Shown here: positions 8,053 through 18,094 of the stretch, in pieces | Layout of the letters: each line of letters opens with the position of its first letter | Numbering within the stretch: position 1 is the stretch's first letter | DNA from: Cohnella lupini | Lineage (GTDB): Bacteria; Bacillota; Bacilli; Paenibacillales; Paenibacillaceae | Reading direction: 5' to 3' | Assembly: GCF_003386205.1 (NCBI RefSeq) | Contig: NZ_QRDY01000001.1 | Span: 806,001 to 870,000, forward strand | DNA: 64,000 bases | Made by a program: the position numbers and the translations under genes | The notes under the pieces: model-generated | What the model was told of the DNA's origin: nothing | The model's input: the letters and a program-made list of their open reading frames with translations, nothing else | Database searches by the model: none

Positions 8053-10233
8053 ATGAACCTTTTCCAAGTTTTTAAGCAATCTTTCCGTTTTTTTATAAGC
8101 AAGCCGATGCTTATCGTCACTTTCGTCGGGGTGGCGTTCATTCCGACCCTCTATAGCGGTTTCTTGATCAGAGGAACATGGGATCCTTACGGCAAGCTGA
8201 ACGAGCTTCCGGTCGCCGTCGTTAATCTGGACGAAGGAGCGGATATCGACGGGAAACCGATGAACGTTGGCCGGGATTTCGTAGCGGAATTAAAAAGTAA
8301 TACGAGCTTTAATTGGAGCTTCGTCGGCGAGGAAGAAGCGAATCGGGGGATGAAAGGCAATCGCTATTACGCGTCGATCACGATTCCTCCGCAATTCTCG
8401 AAGGATGCGGCTTCTTTGGCGGGCGATCAACCTAAGCAAGCGGAGATTGTCTTCGAATCCAACAGCTATTATAACTTCGTAGCCGGACAGATTAGCGAGA
8501 ACGCAACGCGGGAGCTCAAGGATAAGCTATCGCAAAATCTAACAGAAGCTTATTCGAGGAGCATCTATTCGCAATTCGGGACGTTGACGAGCGGATTAAG
8601 CGAAGCCGGCGCGGGAGCTGCCAAGCTGAACGCCGGAGCCTCCCGATTGGCCGAAGGAATCGGCAAAGTCCAAACGAACTTATCGGAATTATCGAGCGGC
8701 GCAAGCAAGTTGAATAGCGGCATGCGTCAATTGCAAGTCGGTGCCGATAAGCTGAAATCCGGCGCGTCCGAACTGGAAAGCGGAGCGACGGATTTGTCGG
8801 CGGGTGCCAGGAAGCTTAAAGCGGCCGGCTTAAAGCTGCTGGAAGGAGCGACGAAAGCAGAGCAAGGGTCGGTAGCATTGAGCTCCGGTTTGCAGGATGC
8901 CAAGGATGCAGCCGATCGGTTAACGGCAGGACTGCAGAATTCCGCTGAGGGGAGCGAACGGCTAAGGGACGGGCTTCAAGCTGCGTCCTCCGCGATCGGC
9001 GATTTAACCGCCGGTAGCGAGCAGGTTGCGGACGGACTGCGGCAAGTCATGGACGATAACGCAGACCTGAGAGCCGATCCCCGAATGCAGAAGCTTCTGG
9101 CGGCAAGCCAAGCGGTAGCAAATGGAACGAAGGAGCTATTAACCGGGAACAAGCAGCTCGAAGCGGGCAGCGCGACATTAGACGAAGCTCAGAAGCAATT
9201 GCTGGAAGGCTCACGCATGCTGAGCGAAGGCCATATGCAATTGCTTGGAGGAGCTAAGGAGCTGCGAACGGGGCAGAAGCAATTGAAGGACGGCTTAGAG
9301 CAGTATAATACCAACTTCGGCAAGCTCGTAGACGGTAGCGACAAGCTGGCGCAAGGCGCAAGCCGATTAAGCGCTGGAGCAAACGACCTTGGCGCCGGAT
9401 TGGACAAGACGGCGGCTGGAACAAGCAAAGTGGCGAACGGAGCCAAGCAATTGGACGACGGAGTAACGGAGTTGAATGATGGCGCCATCGAGCTGGCGGA
9501 CGGTACTCGCGAGTTAGCGGACAAATTAACGGAGGCGTCCGAGAAGACGTCCTCGATAAAGGCGGACGACGAAATCTTTCGGATGCTTGCCGCCCCGGTT
9601 ACGATCAAGGCGAATAACGAGCGTAAAGTGACCATTTACGGGAATGGGATCGCACCGTATTTTATCTCGATGGCATTGTTCGCCGGCGCACTCGTCTTCA
9701 CGACGATTATCTCCGCGCGAAATACGGTCGTGGACGGGGCGAAGGGCATTCCCGCTTTCGTCAGCAAAACCTTAACCTTCGGACTGATCAGCTTAGCCCA
9801 GTCGCTTATCGCGGTTACGATTCTCGTCTTTGTTTTAGGACTGGAAGTCCAGAGCGTTCCCTTGTTCTACGCCTATACCATTATCGTTGGGCTAACCTTC
9901 ATGTTCATCGTGCAAGCGATCGTGACTTGGCTGGATTTGCCCGGCCGGTTCGTGGTGCTGATCCTCATGATATTCCAGTTGGCGTCGAGCGCGGGAACGT
10001 TCCCGCTGGAGTTGCTGCCCGATTGGGCTCAAGCGATGAATCCCTGGTTGCCGATGACCTATAGCATTCGTGGGTTCAGGGATGTCATTTCCAGCGGCGA
10101 TTACGATCACATGTGGGTACAAGCCGGGCGTATGGCAATCTATCTCGTCTTGTTCTTGATCCTGACCTTTTTATATTTCCTGAAGAGGGAGAAGGGGCAT
10201 GCGGAGGAGCAGACGATGCCGGTTAAGGTTTAA
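8053..10233 (+). CDS. YhgE/Pip family membrane protein
   Basis: 726 residues from the ATG with GGAGG 7 nt upstream (8041-8045); the open frame reaches back into the repeats but that extension is not credible. One transmembrane helix near residues 18-35 leads into a large extracytoplasmic region full of 7-residue-like pseudo-repeats (SGASKLNSG, DKLKSGASELESGATDLSAG, LGAGLDKTAAGTSKVANGAKQ), predicted long coiled helices, followed by five C-terminal transmembrane helices in the ABC-2 permease style. This is the YhgE/Pip architecture, shared with phage infection protein and the type VII secretion-associated EsaA. Function in Paenibacillaceae is unsettled; no ABC ATPase lies beside it. Confidence 0.9.
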   Translation: MNLFQVFKQSFRFFISKPMLIVTFVGVAFIPTLYSGFLIRGTWDPYGKLNELPVAVVNLDEGADIDGKPMNVGRDFVAELKSNTSFNWSFVGEEEANRGMKGNRYYASITIPPQFSKDAASLAGDQPKQAEIVFESNSYYNFVAGQISENATRELKDKLSQNLTEAYSRSIYSQFGTLTSGLSEAGAGAAKLNAGASRLAEGIGKVQTNLSELSSGASKLNSGMRQLQVGADKLKSGASELESGATDLSAGARKLKAAGLKLLEGATKAEQGSVALSSGLQDAKDAADRLTAGLQNSAEGSERLRDGLQAASSAIGDLTAGSEQVADGLRQVMDDNADLRADPRMQKLLAASQAVANGTKELLTGNKQLEAGSATLDEAQKQLLEGSRMLSEGHMQLLGGAKELRTGQKQLKDGLEQYNTNFGKLVDGSDKLAQGASRLSAGANDLGAGLDKTAAGTSKVANGAKQLDDGVTELNDGAIELADGTRELADKLTEASEKTSSIKADDEIFRMLAAPVTIKANNERKVTIYGNGIAPYFISMALFAGALVFTTIISARNTVVDGAKGIPAFVSKTLTFGLISLAQSLIAVTILVFVLGLEVQSVPLFYAYTIIVGLTFMFIVQAIVTWLDLPGRFVVLILMIFQLASSAGTFPLELLPDWAQAMNPWLPMTYSIRGFRDVISSGDYDHMWVQAGRMAIYLVLFLILTFLYFLKREKGHAEEQTMPVKV

Positions 10234-10402
10234 ACGGCTTAACAGGCAGGTCGGTCTAGTCGTTCCAAATCGGTCCAGCCCATGAAATCACGCCTTCCGC
10301 GCGAGGTTTTTGGGTCTTTTGGCGTTACGTGGTATATTTTAGATAAAGGGAATGGAACGCGGACGCCTATATCTTATAATACCGCAGCCGGGAGGGTTCG
10401 AT

Positions 10403-11068
10403 TTGAAGATAAGTGCGATCGTTACGGGAGCTACGGGAATGGTTGGCGAAGGGGTTCTGATAGAATGTCTCAAGCATCCCGACGTGGAACAGGTGTTGGT
10501 CATCGGACGAAAGTCTTGCGGAGTCGCGCATCCTAAGCTTAAGGAAATCGTACATACCGATTTATACGATTGGATGCCGATCGAAAGTCAATTGACGGGA
10601 TACAATGCCTGCTACTTCTGCTTGGGAGTCTCGTCCGTCGGGAAGACCGAGGAAGCGTACGGAAGGGTGACCTACGATCTGACTATGCATGCCGCGACGC
10701 TGCTTTCCCGCTTGAATGCCGACATGGTGTTCTGTTACGTGACGGGAAGCGGTACGGATAGCTCGGAAAAGGGTAAAAGCATGTGGGCGCGCGTGAAAGG
10801 GAAAACCGAGAACGACCTGTTGAAGCTGCCGTTCCGCAGAGCGTTCATGTTCCGTCCGGGTTATATGCATCCGACGCCCGGAGCGCGCAATACGCAGAAA
10901 TACTATCGCGCTTTATCTTGGTTATATCCCGTTTTTAAGCGTATCATGCCTAATTTCGTAATCAAGCTGAGCGAACTGGGGCTGGCGATGATTCATTCCG
11001 TTTCCATCGATTACCCGAAGTCGGTCCTGGAAGTCAAAGACATCGTACAATTGGCTAAAGCGCAGTAA
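10403..11068 (+). CDS. Atypical SDR / NAD(P)-binding Rossmann protein (HTATIP2-like)
   Basis: 221 residues from a TTG start with GGAGG 7 nt upstream (10391-10395). The N-terminus has a dinucleotide-binding TGATGMVGEG motif, followed by LVIGRKS and a CYFCLGVSSVGKTEEAYGRVTYD segment characteristic of the HTATIP2/TIP30-like atypical short-chain dehydrogenases. The classical YxxxK active site is not evident: the corresponding stretch reads SMWARVKGKTENDLL with Trp in place of Tyr. It may bind NADP without being a typical dehydrogenase, as proposed for its eukaryotic relatives. It is followed after 28 bp by the DUF2203 gene, so a two-gene unit is likely. Confidence 0.75.
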   Translation: MKISAIVTGATGMVGEGVLIECLKHPDVEQVLVIGRKSCGVAHPKLKEIVHTDLYDWMPIESQLTGYNACYFCLGVSSVGKTEEAYGRVTYDLTMHAATLLSRLNADMVFCYVTGSGTDSSEKGKSMWARVKGKTENDLLKLPFRRAFMFRPGYMHPTPGARNTQKYYRALSWLYPVFKRIMPNFVIKLSELGLAMIHSVSIDYPKSVLEVKDIVQLAKAQ

Positions 11069-11096
11069 AACATACATAGAAGTTCCGAAGGAGCGG

Positions 11097-11549
11097 ATGG
11101 GAATGGACGGAAAGTTGTTTACTTTGGAGGAAGCGTCGGCGTTGCTGCCCAAGCTTCAAGAAGATTTAAGGCAGCTGCAGCAGCTCATCGAGCAGATGGA
11201 GCTTCTTAATCTCGAGCTGCAGAAAATCAAGGTCAGCCAGGAACGAATGAAAACCAATAGGACGGCCGGCAACGCCCATCAGGGACAAGATCCGTTCTTC
11301 GAAGTCGAGAGCAAGCTGGAGTTCATGCAGATCGAAGCTCAACTGCTGCTGAGTAATTTTACTCGTAACGGAGTGTTGCTCAAGATGATCAAACCCGGAC
11401 TGATCGATTTTCCGTCCGTGCTCGACGGGGAGGACATACTCATCTGCTGGAAGGAAGGCGAAGAGCGGATCGGCCACTACCATGGCTGGCATGACGGATT
11501 CATGGGAAGAAAACCTCTGCCTGAAAATAATGAAGGAAATAGCCATTGA
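11097..11549 (+). CDS. DUF2203 family protein
   Basis: 150 residues (or 148 if the ATG at 11103 is used; GGAG at about 11088 permits either). The sequence begins FTLEEASALLPKLQEDLRQL, has a helical charged middle and ends with GEDILICWKEGEERIGHYHGWHDGFMGR, the signature end of DUF2203. The family is small, cytoplasmic and helical, common in Bacillota and Actinobacteria, and of unknown role. The histidine-rich end (GHYHGWHDG) could bind metal, which is only inference. Its stop codon overlaps the -35 element of the riboswitch promoter that follows. Confidence 0.85.
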   Translation: MGMDGKLFTLEEASALLPKLQEDLRQLQQLIEQMELLNLELQKIKVSQERMKTNRTAGNAHQGQDPFFEVESKLEFMQIEAQLLLSNFTRNGVLLKMIKPGLIDFPSVLDGEDILICWKEGEERIGHYHGWHDGFMGRKPLPENNEGNSH

Positions 11550-11575
11550 CAATCGACAAATATAAATGCAATAAT
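11546..11575 (+). promoter_or_regulatory. SigA-type promoter for the riboswitch transcript
   Basis: TTGACA at 11546-11551 and AATAAT at 11570-11575 with an 18-bp spacer, about 32 bp before the aptamer. The -35 matches consensus fully and the -10 at five of six positions. A good housekeeping promoter in the right place. Confidence 0.7.
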
Positions 11576-11607
11576 CGTCCTGTTGATTATTAACTAACTA
11601 CAAACTC

Positions 11608-11674
11608 ATTCGTATAGCCTCACGATTTCAGGGTGAGGGTTTCTACGGGAAGCCTTAACTTCCTAACTACGAAT
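11608..11674 (+). promoter_or_regulatory. Purine riboswitch aptamer, guanine class (C at position 74)
   Basis: P1 is ATTCGTA (11608-11614) with TACGAAT (11668-11674), a perfect 7-bp stem. P2 is CCTCAC/GTGAGG, J2/3 is the invariant GTTTCTAC, P3 is GGGAAG/CTTCCT. L2 ends in GG and L3 starts with CC, the kissing base pairs of this class. The nucleotide before the P1 3' strand is C (AAC then TACGAAT), which by xpt/pbuE numbering is C74 and specifies guanine or hypoxanthine rather than adenine. Slight departures: L2 is 9 nt and L3 is 6 nt, with one extra A in J3/1. The aptamer sits directly upstream of an EamA-type exporter. Confidence 0.87.
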
Positions 11675-11726
11675 ACTGGATCATTCCGTAAAGATGATTC
11701 CGTATTCCGGTTAGGAAGTTTTTTGT
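11657..11726 (+). terminator. Expression platform: terminator that shares strands with the aptamer
   Basis: AACTTCCTAAC (11657-11667, comprising the L3 end, P3 3' strand and J3/1) pairs perfectly with GTTAGGAAGTT (11710-11720), followed by TTTT. Inside, GAATAC (11671-11676, part of the P1 3' strand) pairs with GTATTC (11702-11707) and GGATCAT (11678-11684) with ATGATTC (11694-11700). The terminator cannot coexist with the folded aptamer, so ligand binding should permit read-through: the same logic as the adenine pbuE ON switch. Confidence 0.87.
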
Positions 11727-11781
11727 TTGTCTCTTGCCATGAACGGTTTGCGTTAGGAGAGATAGGGAGGACATCATAGAT

Positions 11782-12735
11782 ATGAAATATTTATTATCGG
11801 TTCTGCTTGGAGCCGTCTGCTACGGAATACTGTCCACGATCGTAGTTACCGCTTATGGAGAAGGGTATGGACTCGGGGAAGTCGTCGGCAGCCAACTGCT
11901 GGTCGGCTTCGTTCTGGCTTGGGGTCTCGTGCTCTTCACGAAAATACGGGAGAAGCGAAGGAGTAAATCGAGCGGAGGGAATCTTGAGAAAGCTCAACAA
12001 CAGGCGAAGCTGACTTGGAAGCAACGGTTGTTCTTGATGGCTGCCGGAACTCCGACGGCCGTAACCGGACTTCTGTATTACCAATCGCTGAAGTATATCC
12101 CGAATTCCTTGGCTATTATTTTACTATTCCAATTCACTTGGATCGGAGTTCTTATTCACTCGGTAAGCAAGCGCAAGCGTCCGAACGGCATCGTATTCCT
12201 AACGCTTGCCGTCCTGTTCGGCGGGACGTTGCTGGCAGCGGGTATCATAGAACAGGGACTCGCTAAGTTTAACTGGATCGGCGTTGTACTCGGCCTGCTA
12301 TCGGCAGTGAGTTATTCGTTGTTCATCTTATTGAGCGGAAAAGCCGTTCCGTCCGTTCATCCGGCTTATCGCAGCGGTTGGATGATCACGGGAGGCATGC
12401 TGCTCGTCTTCGCTCTGTTTCCGCCTCATTTTCTGTTCAACGGAATGTTAGGGGGAAACTTGCTCGTATTCGGGTTCTTGCTTGGATTGTTCGGAGCTTT
12501 CATTCCCCCGGTTCTCTTCGCGGTCGGCGTACCGCATATCGGAGAGGGAATGACCGGCATACTCGGAGCTTCGGAGCTTCCCGTCGCGGTCATGCTATCC
12601 TCCGTAGTTCTGCATGAGCACGTTAGCATGTTGCAGTGGATGGGAGTGGTGCTCGTGATGCTCGGAGTCGCGCTTCCGGAATTGTTCAAGCGCGTTAGGC
12701 GAGCCTCATCCAATTATGCGATGAAGAGCGCGTAA
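11782..12735 (+). CDS. EamA/DMT-family exporter under purine riboswitch control
   Basis: 317 residues with about ten hydrophobic helices and the internal two-fold repeat of EamA permeases (first half ending near residue 150, second starting LGLLSAVSYSLFILLSG). Small, glycine-rich helices and a cytoplasmic charged loop (TKIREKRRSKSS) fit the drug/metabolite transporter superfamily, whose members mostly export amino acids, nucleobases or nucleosides. The mRNA leader contains a guanine-class riboswitch predicted to allow expression when ligand is abundant, so a purine or related-compound efflux role is a reasonable inference by analogy with PbuE. Ribosome site GGGAGG lies 12 nt before the ATG. 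Convergent with RNase J, 8 bp apart. Confidence 0.85.
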   Translation: MKYLLSVLLGAVCYGILSTIVVTAYGEGYGLGEVVGSQLLVGFVLAWGLVLFTKIREKRRSKSSGGNLEKAQQQAKLTWKQRLFLMAAGTPTAVTGLLYYQSLKYIPNSLAIILLFQFTWIGVLIHSVSKRKRPNGIVFLTLAVLFGGTLLAAGIIEQGLAKFNWIGVVLGLLSAVSYSLFILLSGKAVPSVHPAYRSGWMITGGMLLVFALFPPHFLFNGMLGGNLLVFGFLLGLFGAFIPPVLFAVGVPHIGEGMTGILGASELPVAVMLSSVVLHEHVSMLQWMGVVLVMLGVALPELFKRVRRASSNYAMKSA

Positions 12736-12743
12736 GGGTTAAC

Positions 12744-14417
12744 TTATATTTGGATGATGATCGGAAGGATCATGGGCCTTCTTTTGGTCTTGGCGAATAG
12801 GAACCTTCCGATCGATTCCTTAATGCTTTGCTTGTAAGTGCTCCACTGGTTTATTTCTTCAAGCAATAGCTTCTGAACTTCGGATGTCGTAATCCGGTTT
12901 ACTTCCTCGAGCAAACCCTCCGATTCGCGTACATACACGAATCCTCGCGAGATGATATCCGGTCCGGATATAATCTTGCTTTCCGCCTTGCTCAGCGTGA
13001 CGACCACGATCAATATCCCGTCTTCGGACAAATGTTTTCGATCCCGTAGCACTACGTTTCCGACATCACCGATGCCTAGACCATCAACAAGGGTATTTCC
13101 CGTTTGGATTTTCCTAGCCAGACGAGCAGATTGATTCTGAATTTCGACGACGTCGCCGTTTTTCAGGATGAAAATATTGTCTTTCTCGACGCCTACGGCT
13201 TCCGCTAACAGCCGGTGCTGGTGTAGCATTCGGTATTCTCCGTGTATGGGAATGAAGTATTTGGGCTTCATCAAGGTGAGCATGAGCTTAAGCTCCTCTT
13301 GGCTGGCATGTCCGGACACATGCATTCCCGTTACCGTTCCCGAGCCATAGATGACCTTTGCCCCAAGCTCGTAGAAGTTATCGACGATCCGGGCGACGCT
13401 GCGTTCGTTCCCCGGAATGGGAGTAGCCGCGAGGATGACCGTGTCGCCTCGGTGGACTTCGATCTGCCTGTGGCTGGAGGCTGCTAGCCTGGATAACGCG
13501 GCCATGGGCTCGCCTTGACTGCCGGTGCATAGAACGACGATTCTATGCGGCTCGTAATCGTTGACCTCGGCCGGATCTATCAGCATCCCTTCCGGAATGT
13601 TCAAGTAACCGAGATTGGTCGCAATATTGACGACGTTGACCATACTTCTTCCGAGTAACGAAATTTTGCGGTCTGTTTTGTGGGTCGCATCTATGATTTG
13701 TTGCAGGCGATGGACGTTGGAAGCAAAGGTGGAAACGAATATTTTCTGCGTAGCCTTCGCGAAAGCTTCTTCGATATGCTCCCCGACTCGCCGCTCGGAG
13801 GGGGTGAAGCCGGGCCTTTCGGCGTTCGTGCTTTCGGATAAGAGCGCCAAAACGCCATTTTTGCCGAGATCGGCCATCTTATGTATGTCCGCATATTGGT
13901 TGTTCACCGGCGTCAGATCGAATTTGAAGTCCCCTGTATGCACGATTGTTCCTTCGGGCGTATGAAAGGCGATACCCAAGCAGTCCGGGATGCTGTGATT
14001 GGTGCTGAAGAAGCTCAGGGTCATAGAACCTAAAGAAATTCGCGAATCCGAATGAATGAGATGGGTTTTCGTGTCGCGGAGAAGGCCGTGCTCCTTCAAT
14101 TTTCCTTCGATAAGCCCAAGCGTAAGTCGCGTACCGTATACCGGCATATTCAATTGCTTCAGAATATAGGGGATGCCCCCGATGTGGTCTTCATGTCCGT
14201 GCGTAACGACCAAGGCTTTCACCTTGTTTCGATTTTCAAGCAAATAGGTGATATCGGGTACGATCAAGTCGATGCCAAGCAGACTCTCGTCCGGGAACTT
14301 GGAGCCGCAATCGATGACGATGATTTCGTCTCCGTATTGCACTACGTACATATTTTTGCCGATTTCGTTCACGCCTCCGAGGGCGACGACGGACAGTTTG
14401 TTTGCCGGGATGCTCAA
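12744..14417 (-). CDS. Ribonuclease J
   Basis: 557 residues, the normal length for RNase J1/J2. The metallo-beta-lactamase core shows HGHEDH (residues 73-78) with the following HSIPDCLG and HTGDFKFD metal-binding motifs, then the beta-CASP region (LSESTNAERPG, LCTGSQGEPMAALSRLA) and SGHASQEEL. The enzyme is a cytosolic 5'-3' exo- and endoribonuclease central to mRNA decay and 16S rRNA maturation in Bacillota. The start is TTG at 14415-14417 with GGAGGG upstream. Whether it is rnjA or rnjB cannot be settled from sequence alone; most relatives have both. Confidence 0.93.
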   Translation of the reverse strand: MSIPANKLSVVALGGVNEIGKNMYVVQYGDEIIVIDCGSKFPDESLLGIDLIVPDITYLLENRNKVKALVVTHGHEDHIGGIPYILKQLNMPVYGTRLTLGLIEGKLKEHGLLRDTKTHLIHSDSRISLGSMTLSFFSTNHSIPDCLGIAFHTPEGTIVHTGDFKFDLTPVNNQYADIHKMADLGKNGVLALLSESTNAERPGFTPSERRVGEHIEEAFAKATQKIFVSTFASNVHRLQQIIDATHKTDRKISLLGRSMVNVVNIATNLGYLNIPEGMLIDPAEVNDYEPHRIVVLCTGSQGEPMAALSRLAASSHRQIEVHRGDTVILAATPIPGNERSVARIVDNFYELGAKVIYGSGTVTGMHVSGHASQEELKLMLTLMKPKYFIPIHGEYRMLHQHRLLAEAVGVEKDNIFILKNGDVVEIQNQSARLARKIQTGNTLVDGLGIGDVGNVVLRDRKHLSEDGILIVVVTLSKAESKIISGPDIISRGFVYVRESEGLLEEVNRITTSEVQKLLLEEINQWSTYKQSIKESIGRFLFAKTKRRPMILPIIIQI

Positions 14418-14562
14418 GGATTGAACCCTCCGTTTACTGTAGATAGGTCAAGTATCTCCTTGTTCAGCCTTTTCAAGTCGATGTTTTCGGCAGTCTAGAT
14501 TCATGGGCATTCTTTCGTTATACTAGCTTAAAGGACATTTGGACAAAGGATGCGTGGGAGAG

Positions 14563-15315
14563 ATGGCGGAACCGAAGCTGGAAGTAAAGTACTATCCTCC
14601 TCAAGGGGATTATTACACGTTTAATGACGAAGAGGAATACGCGGACAAGGGCAGAGGCTGGGGCTTGTTCGGCAAAGCGGCCAAGAAGCAATTCTTGTAC
14701 AAGAATGCCACTTCGCAGCACCCGATTACGATCAAGGGCTACCAAGAATACAATAACGTTAACATACTGGTCGTGGAATTTGAGAACGGGAAGCTAACCT
14801 GCATCCACCCTTCGTATTTGAAGGAAATGCAAAGCGGCAGCTTTAGCCGTCTACCTGTCGGTGAAGATGTCGAAGCAGTAGAAGGCGAAGCACCGGTAGT
14901 AGGGGACGCGGATCTCGTTGGGACGGAGGAAACCCCGGCGAAGGCGAAAACGAAAGCGAAAGCGGCTTCTGGCGAGAAAACGGCAACGGGTAAACCGAAA
15001 GAGAAGAAAGAGAAGCTGGATTTGCCGGTCGATAAGGTGAAATTCACGGCTAAAGTGAAGGAATTCACGACCAAGCCGAATCCGTTCTCGGATAACGACG
15101 ATGAAGTTATTCTGTTCGAGGAAGTCGTCGTGCTGGGCGAAATTCCGCTTGTGATCGGAGATGCTTGGTGCGGTTATAGTAATACATTGAAGGCGCTGGG
15201 ACTCGAGGTCGGGAATAGCCTGGAGTTCGATGGGAAAGTCGTCGATAAAAAATTCAACAAAGAAATATTGTACAAACTCAACAATCCGTCTAAAATCGTC
15301 AAAAAAGACGCGTAA
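14563..15315 (+). CDS. Conserved hypothetical protein with two domains and a Lys/Ala linker
   Basis: 250 residues from the ATG at 14563 (MAEPKLEVKYYPPQGD); a TTG at 14539 is an alternative and the ribosome site is weak for both. The N-terminal domain (about 1-110) contains GWGLFGKAAKKQFLYKNATS. A low-complexity linker rich in Ala, Lys and Thr (about 115-155) leads to a C-terminal domain with VKFTAKVKEFTTKPNPFSD and CGYSNTLKALGLEVG. No signal peptide or membrane helix is seen. I do not recognise the family. It is a single gene between divergent RNase J and a terminator shared with the convergent racemase. Confidence 0.6.
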   Translation: MAEPKLEVKYYPPQGDYYTFNDEEEYADKGRGWGLFGKAAKKQFLYKNATSQHPITIKGYQEYNNVNILVVEFENGKLTCIHPSYLKEMQSGSFSRLPVGEDVEAVEGEAPVVGDADLVGTEETPAKAKTKAKAASGEKTATGKPKEKKEKLDLPVDKVKFTAKVKEFTTKPNPFSDNDDEVILFEEVVVLGEIPLVIGDAWCGYSNTLKALGLEVGNSLEFDGKVVDKKFNKEILYKLNNPSKIVKKDA

Positions 15316-15339
15316 ACAGGCTGAAGAGCAAAAAAAAGG

Positions 15340-15373
15340 GGCTGTCTCAAAAGTGAAAACTTTTTGAGCAGCC
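15340..15373. terminator. Bidirectional terminator between convergent genes
   Basis: GGCTGTCTCAAAAG (15340-15353) pairs with CTTTTTGAGCAGCC (15360-15373) with one offset base; an A-run precedes it at 15331-15337 and a T-rich tract follows. It overlaps the last codons of the racemase on the other strand, so it serves mainly the forward gene. Confidence 0.75.
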
Positions 15374-16102
15374 TTCTTCGTTTAAATGGTCGGAATGCGC
15401 GATGGTTCCGCCGGACACAATGACGGATTGCTCCGCGAGTACGTCCATTGCGTCTACGACAGAGGCGCGAACAGAGGGAGGGATCGGAAGACAGGACAAT
15501 TCGGTGCATGCCAGCACCACTAGATCGCATTGGAGGGTATTGATCATGACTTCGATCACTTCGGTTAGCCCCTGCGGATTCAGGTCTCTATCGCGCTTGA
15601 CCTGGTCGTAGATAATACCCGACACCTTCCGTTGGACCAAATCCGTCGGGAGTACAAGCTTCAACCGATATTTCTCGCATGCTTGGGCGTAGACGCCGCT
15701 TTGAACCGTGCCTTCGGTCGCTAACAATCCTACCCGTACGCCGGGTCCGCATCGCTCATACACCCGTCGTATCGTTTCTTGCACCATATGAATGATCGGA
15801 ATGCGCGTCATGCGCTGCATCTCCTCATAATAATAATGAGAAGTATTGCATGGGATGGCGATATTGGCCACATCAGCCAATTCCAGAAGCTTGAAGTCTT
15901 GGCGAACTTCTTCAAGGAAGGCTCCGCCTTGGCCGCTTCGGACGGCGTCGGTCCGATCGGGTAAAGAAGCGTGATTAAGGACGACCATATCGAGGTGGTC
16001 TTGATCCCGCTTTGCCTTCGTGCGCTGAATAACTCGCTCCATGAATAAGGCGGTGGCTTGCGGGCCCATCCCGCCCAATATACCTAGACTTAGTGGCTTC
16101 AT
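15347..16102 (-). CDS. Aspartate/glutamate racemase family protein
   Basis: 251 residues from the ATG at 16100-16102 with AGAGGA upstream; the open frame extends to 16252 but the family starts at MKPLSLGILGGMGP. The two catalytic cysteines of PLP-independent amino acid racemases are both present: Cys85 in IPCNTSHYYY and Cys199 in LACTELSCL. These pseudo-symmetric two-domain enzymes interconvert L- and D-aspartate (or glutamate); the family resembles YgeA/RacX, whose members often act on other amino acids, so substrate is open. D-amino acids made here could feed peptidoglycan modification or spore and biofilm physiology. Confidence 0.88.
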   Translation of the reverse strand: MKPLSLGILGGMGPQATALFMERVIQRTKAKRDQDHLDMVVLNHASLPDRTDAVRSGQGGAFLEEVRQDFKLLELADVANIAIPCNTSHYYYEEMQRMTRIPIIHMVQETIRRVYERCGPGVRVGLLATEGTVQSGVYAQACEKYRLKLVLPTDLVQRKVSGIIYDQVKRDRDLNPQGLTEVIEVMINTLQCDLVVLACTELSCLPIPPSVRASVVDAMDVLAEQSVIVSGGTIAHSDHLNEEGCSKSFHF

Positions 16103-16465
16103 CGGCTTTCCTCTCTTCTGGATATAGTCGTTCTGCTCAGTCAGGCAGAACAGATCCTGGCTCCGAAGACACTTCGAAATATCGGTTGGATTTACGATGC
16201 TAAGATATCCGAGGATGTTCCGTAGCTTGTCCAATAAAAACTCATTGCTCAACCTGGCGGTTATCGTAAGTATTGAAAACAGATATATGCTTACCGAATA
16301 GCTAAAGAATAATCGAAGATTGTATCTATTCTTCTACAGGATGTATCGATGATGTAAACTTTCGGGGACGAAGGTGAACAAATAGGAGAAGAAGGAGAGC
16401 GAATAGGAGAAAAAGGAGAGCGAGAGCGAATAGGAGAACGTGTAGAAGATGAAGTAAATAGACAT
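16103..16465. other. Intergenic stretch with hairpin and purine-rich repeat
   Basis: No gene is supported. GTTCTGC/GCAGAAC form a hairpin at 16130-16151 in the racemase leader. From about 16363 to 16455 the + strand is a purine-rich imperfect repeat (GCGAATAGGAGAA variants) that would read as Gly-Glu-Arg-Ile repeats, but a stop precedes it and there is no start codon, so it is not a gene. Confidence 0.6.
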
Positions 16466-16514
16466 AAAAAAGGGGTTGTCTCCACCGGTTTTTATCGACC
16501 GATGGGACACCCCC
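16466..16514 (-). terminator. Terminator of gdhA
   Basis: Read on the minus strand, a GGGACACCCC-type outer stem (16472-16483 with 16504-16514, one bulge) and an inner CGGT/ACCG stem precede a run of six T residues (16466-16471). It begins 5 bp after the gdhA stop. Confidence 0.8.
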
Positions 16515-16518
16515 TTGC

Positions 16519-17898
<1,380 letters not shown>

Positions 17899-18041
17899 CT
17901 AACACTCCTTAAAATTTATTTGCACTATTTGTAATAAACTATGCATTATTATACTAATTGTTTGTAGAATATGCACTAAAATTTGTGGTTTATAGCGAAT
18001 GTTAATTTGCGCATTGCGATAAAAATTTGAATTTTAACCGC

Positions 18042-18072
18042 TTGACATTGACGCAGCGTAAAGGTGTACGAT
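18042..18072 (+). promoter_or_regulatory. MerR-type promoter with 19-bp spacer
   Basis: TTGACA (18042-18047) and TACGAT (18067-18072) are separated by exactly 19 bp, the over-long spacer used by MerR-family activators. The spacer contains GACGCAGCGTAAAGG, close to TipA/Mta-type operators. Autoregulation of the MerR gene that starts at 18095 is expected from the family; the site itself is seen directly. Confidence 0.8.
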
Positions 18073-18094
18073 GATTTTGCGAGGGGGAGAACAC

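Noticed and set aside
9189..9635. A 148-codon minus frame in the YhgE-like gene
   Set aside because: Produced by the repetitive codon pattern of the coiled region; rich in Ser, Ala and Pro with no ribosome site.
16363..16455. A collagen-like small gene
   Set aside because: The Gly-Glu repeats come from purine-rich DNA; a stop precedes them and no start codon exists in frame.
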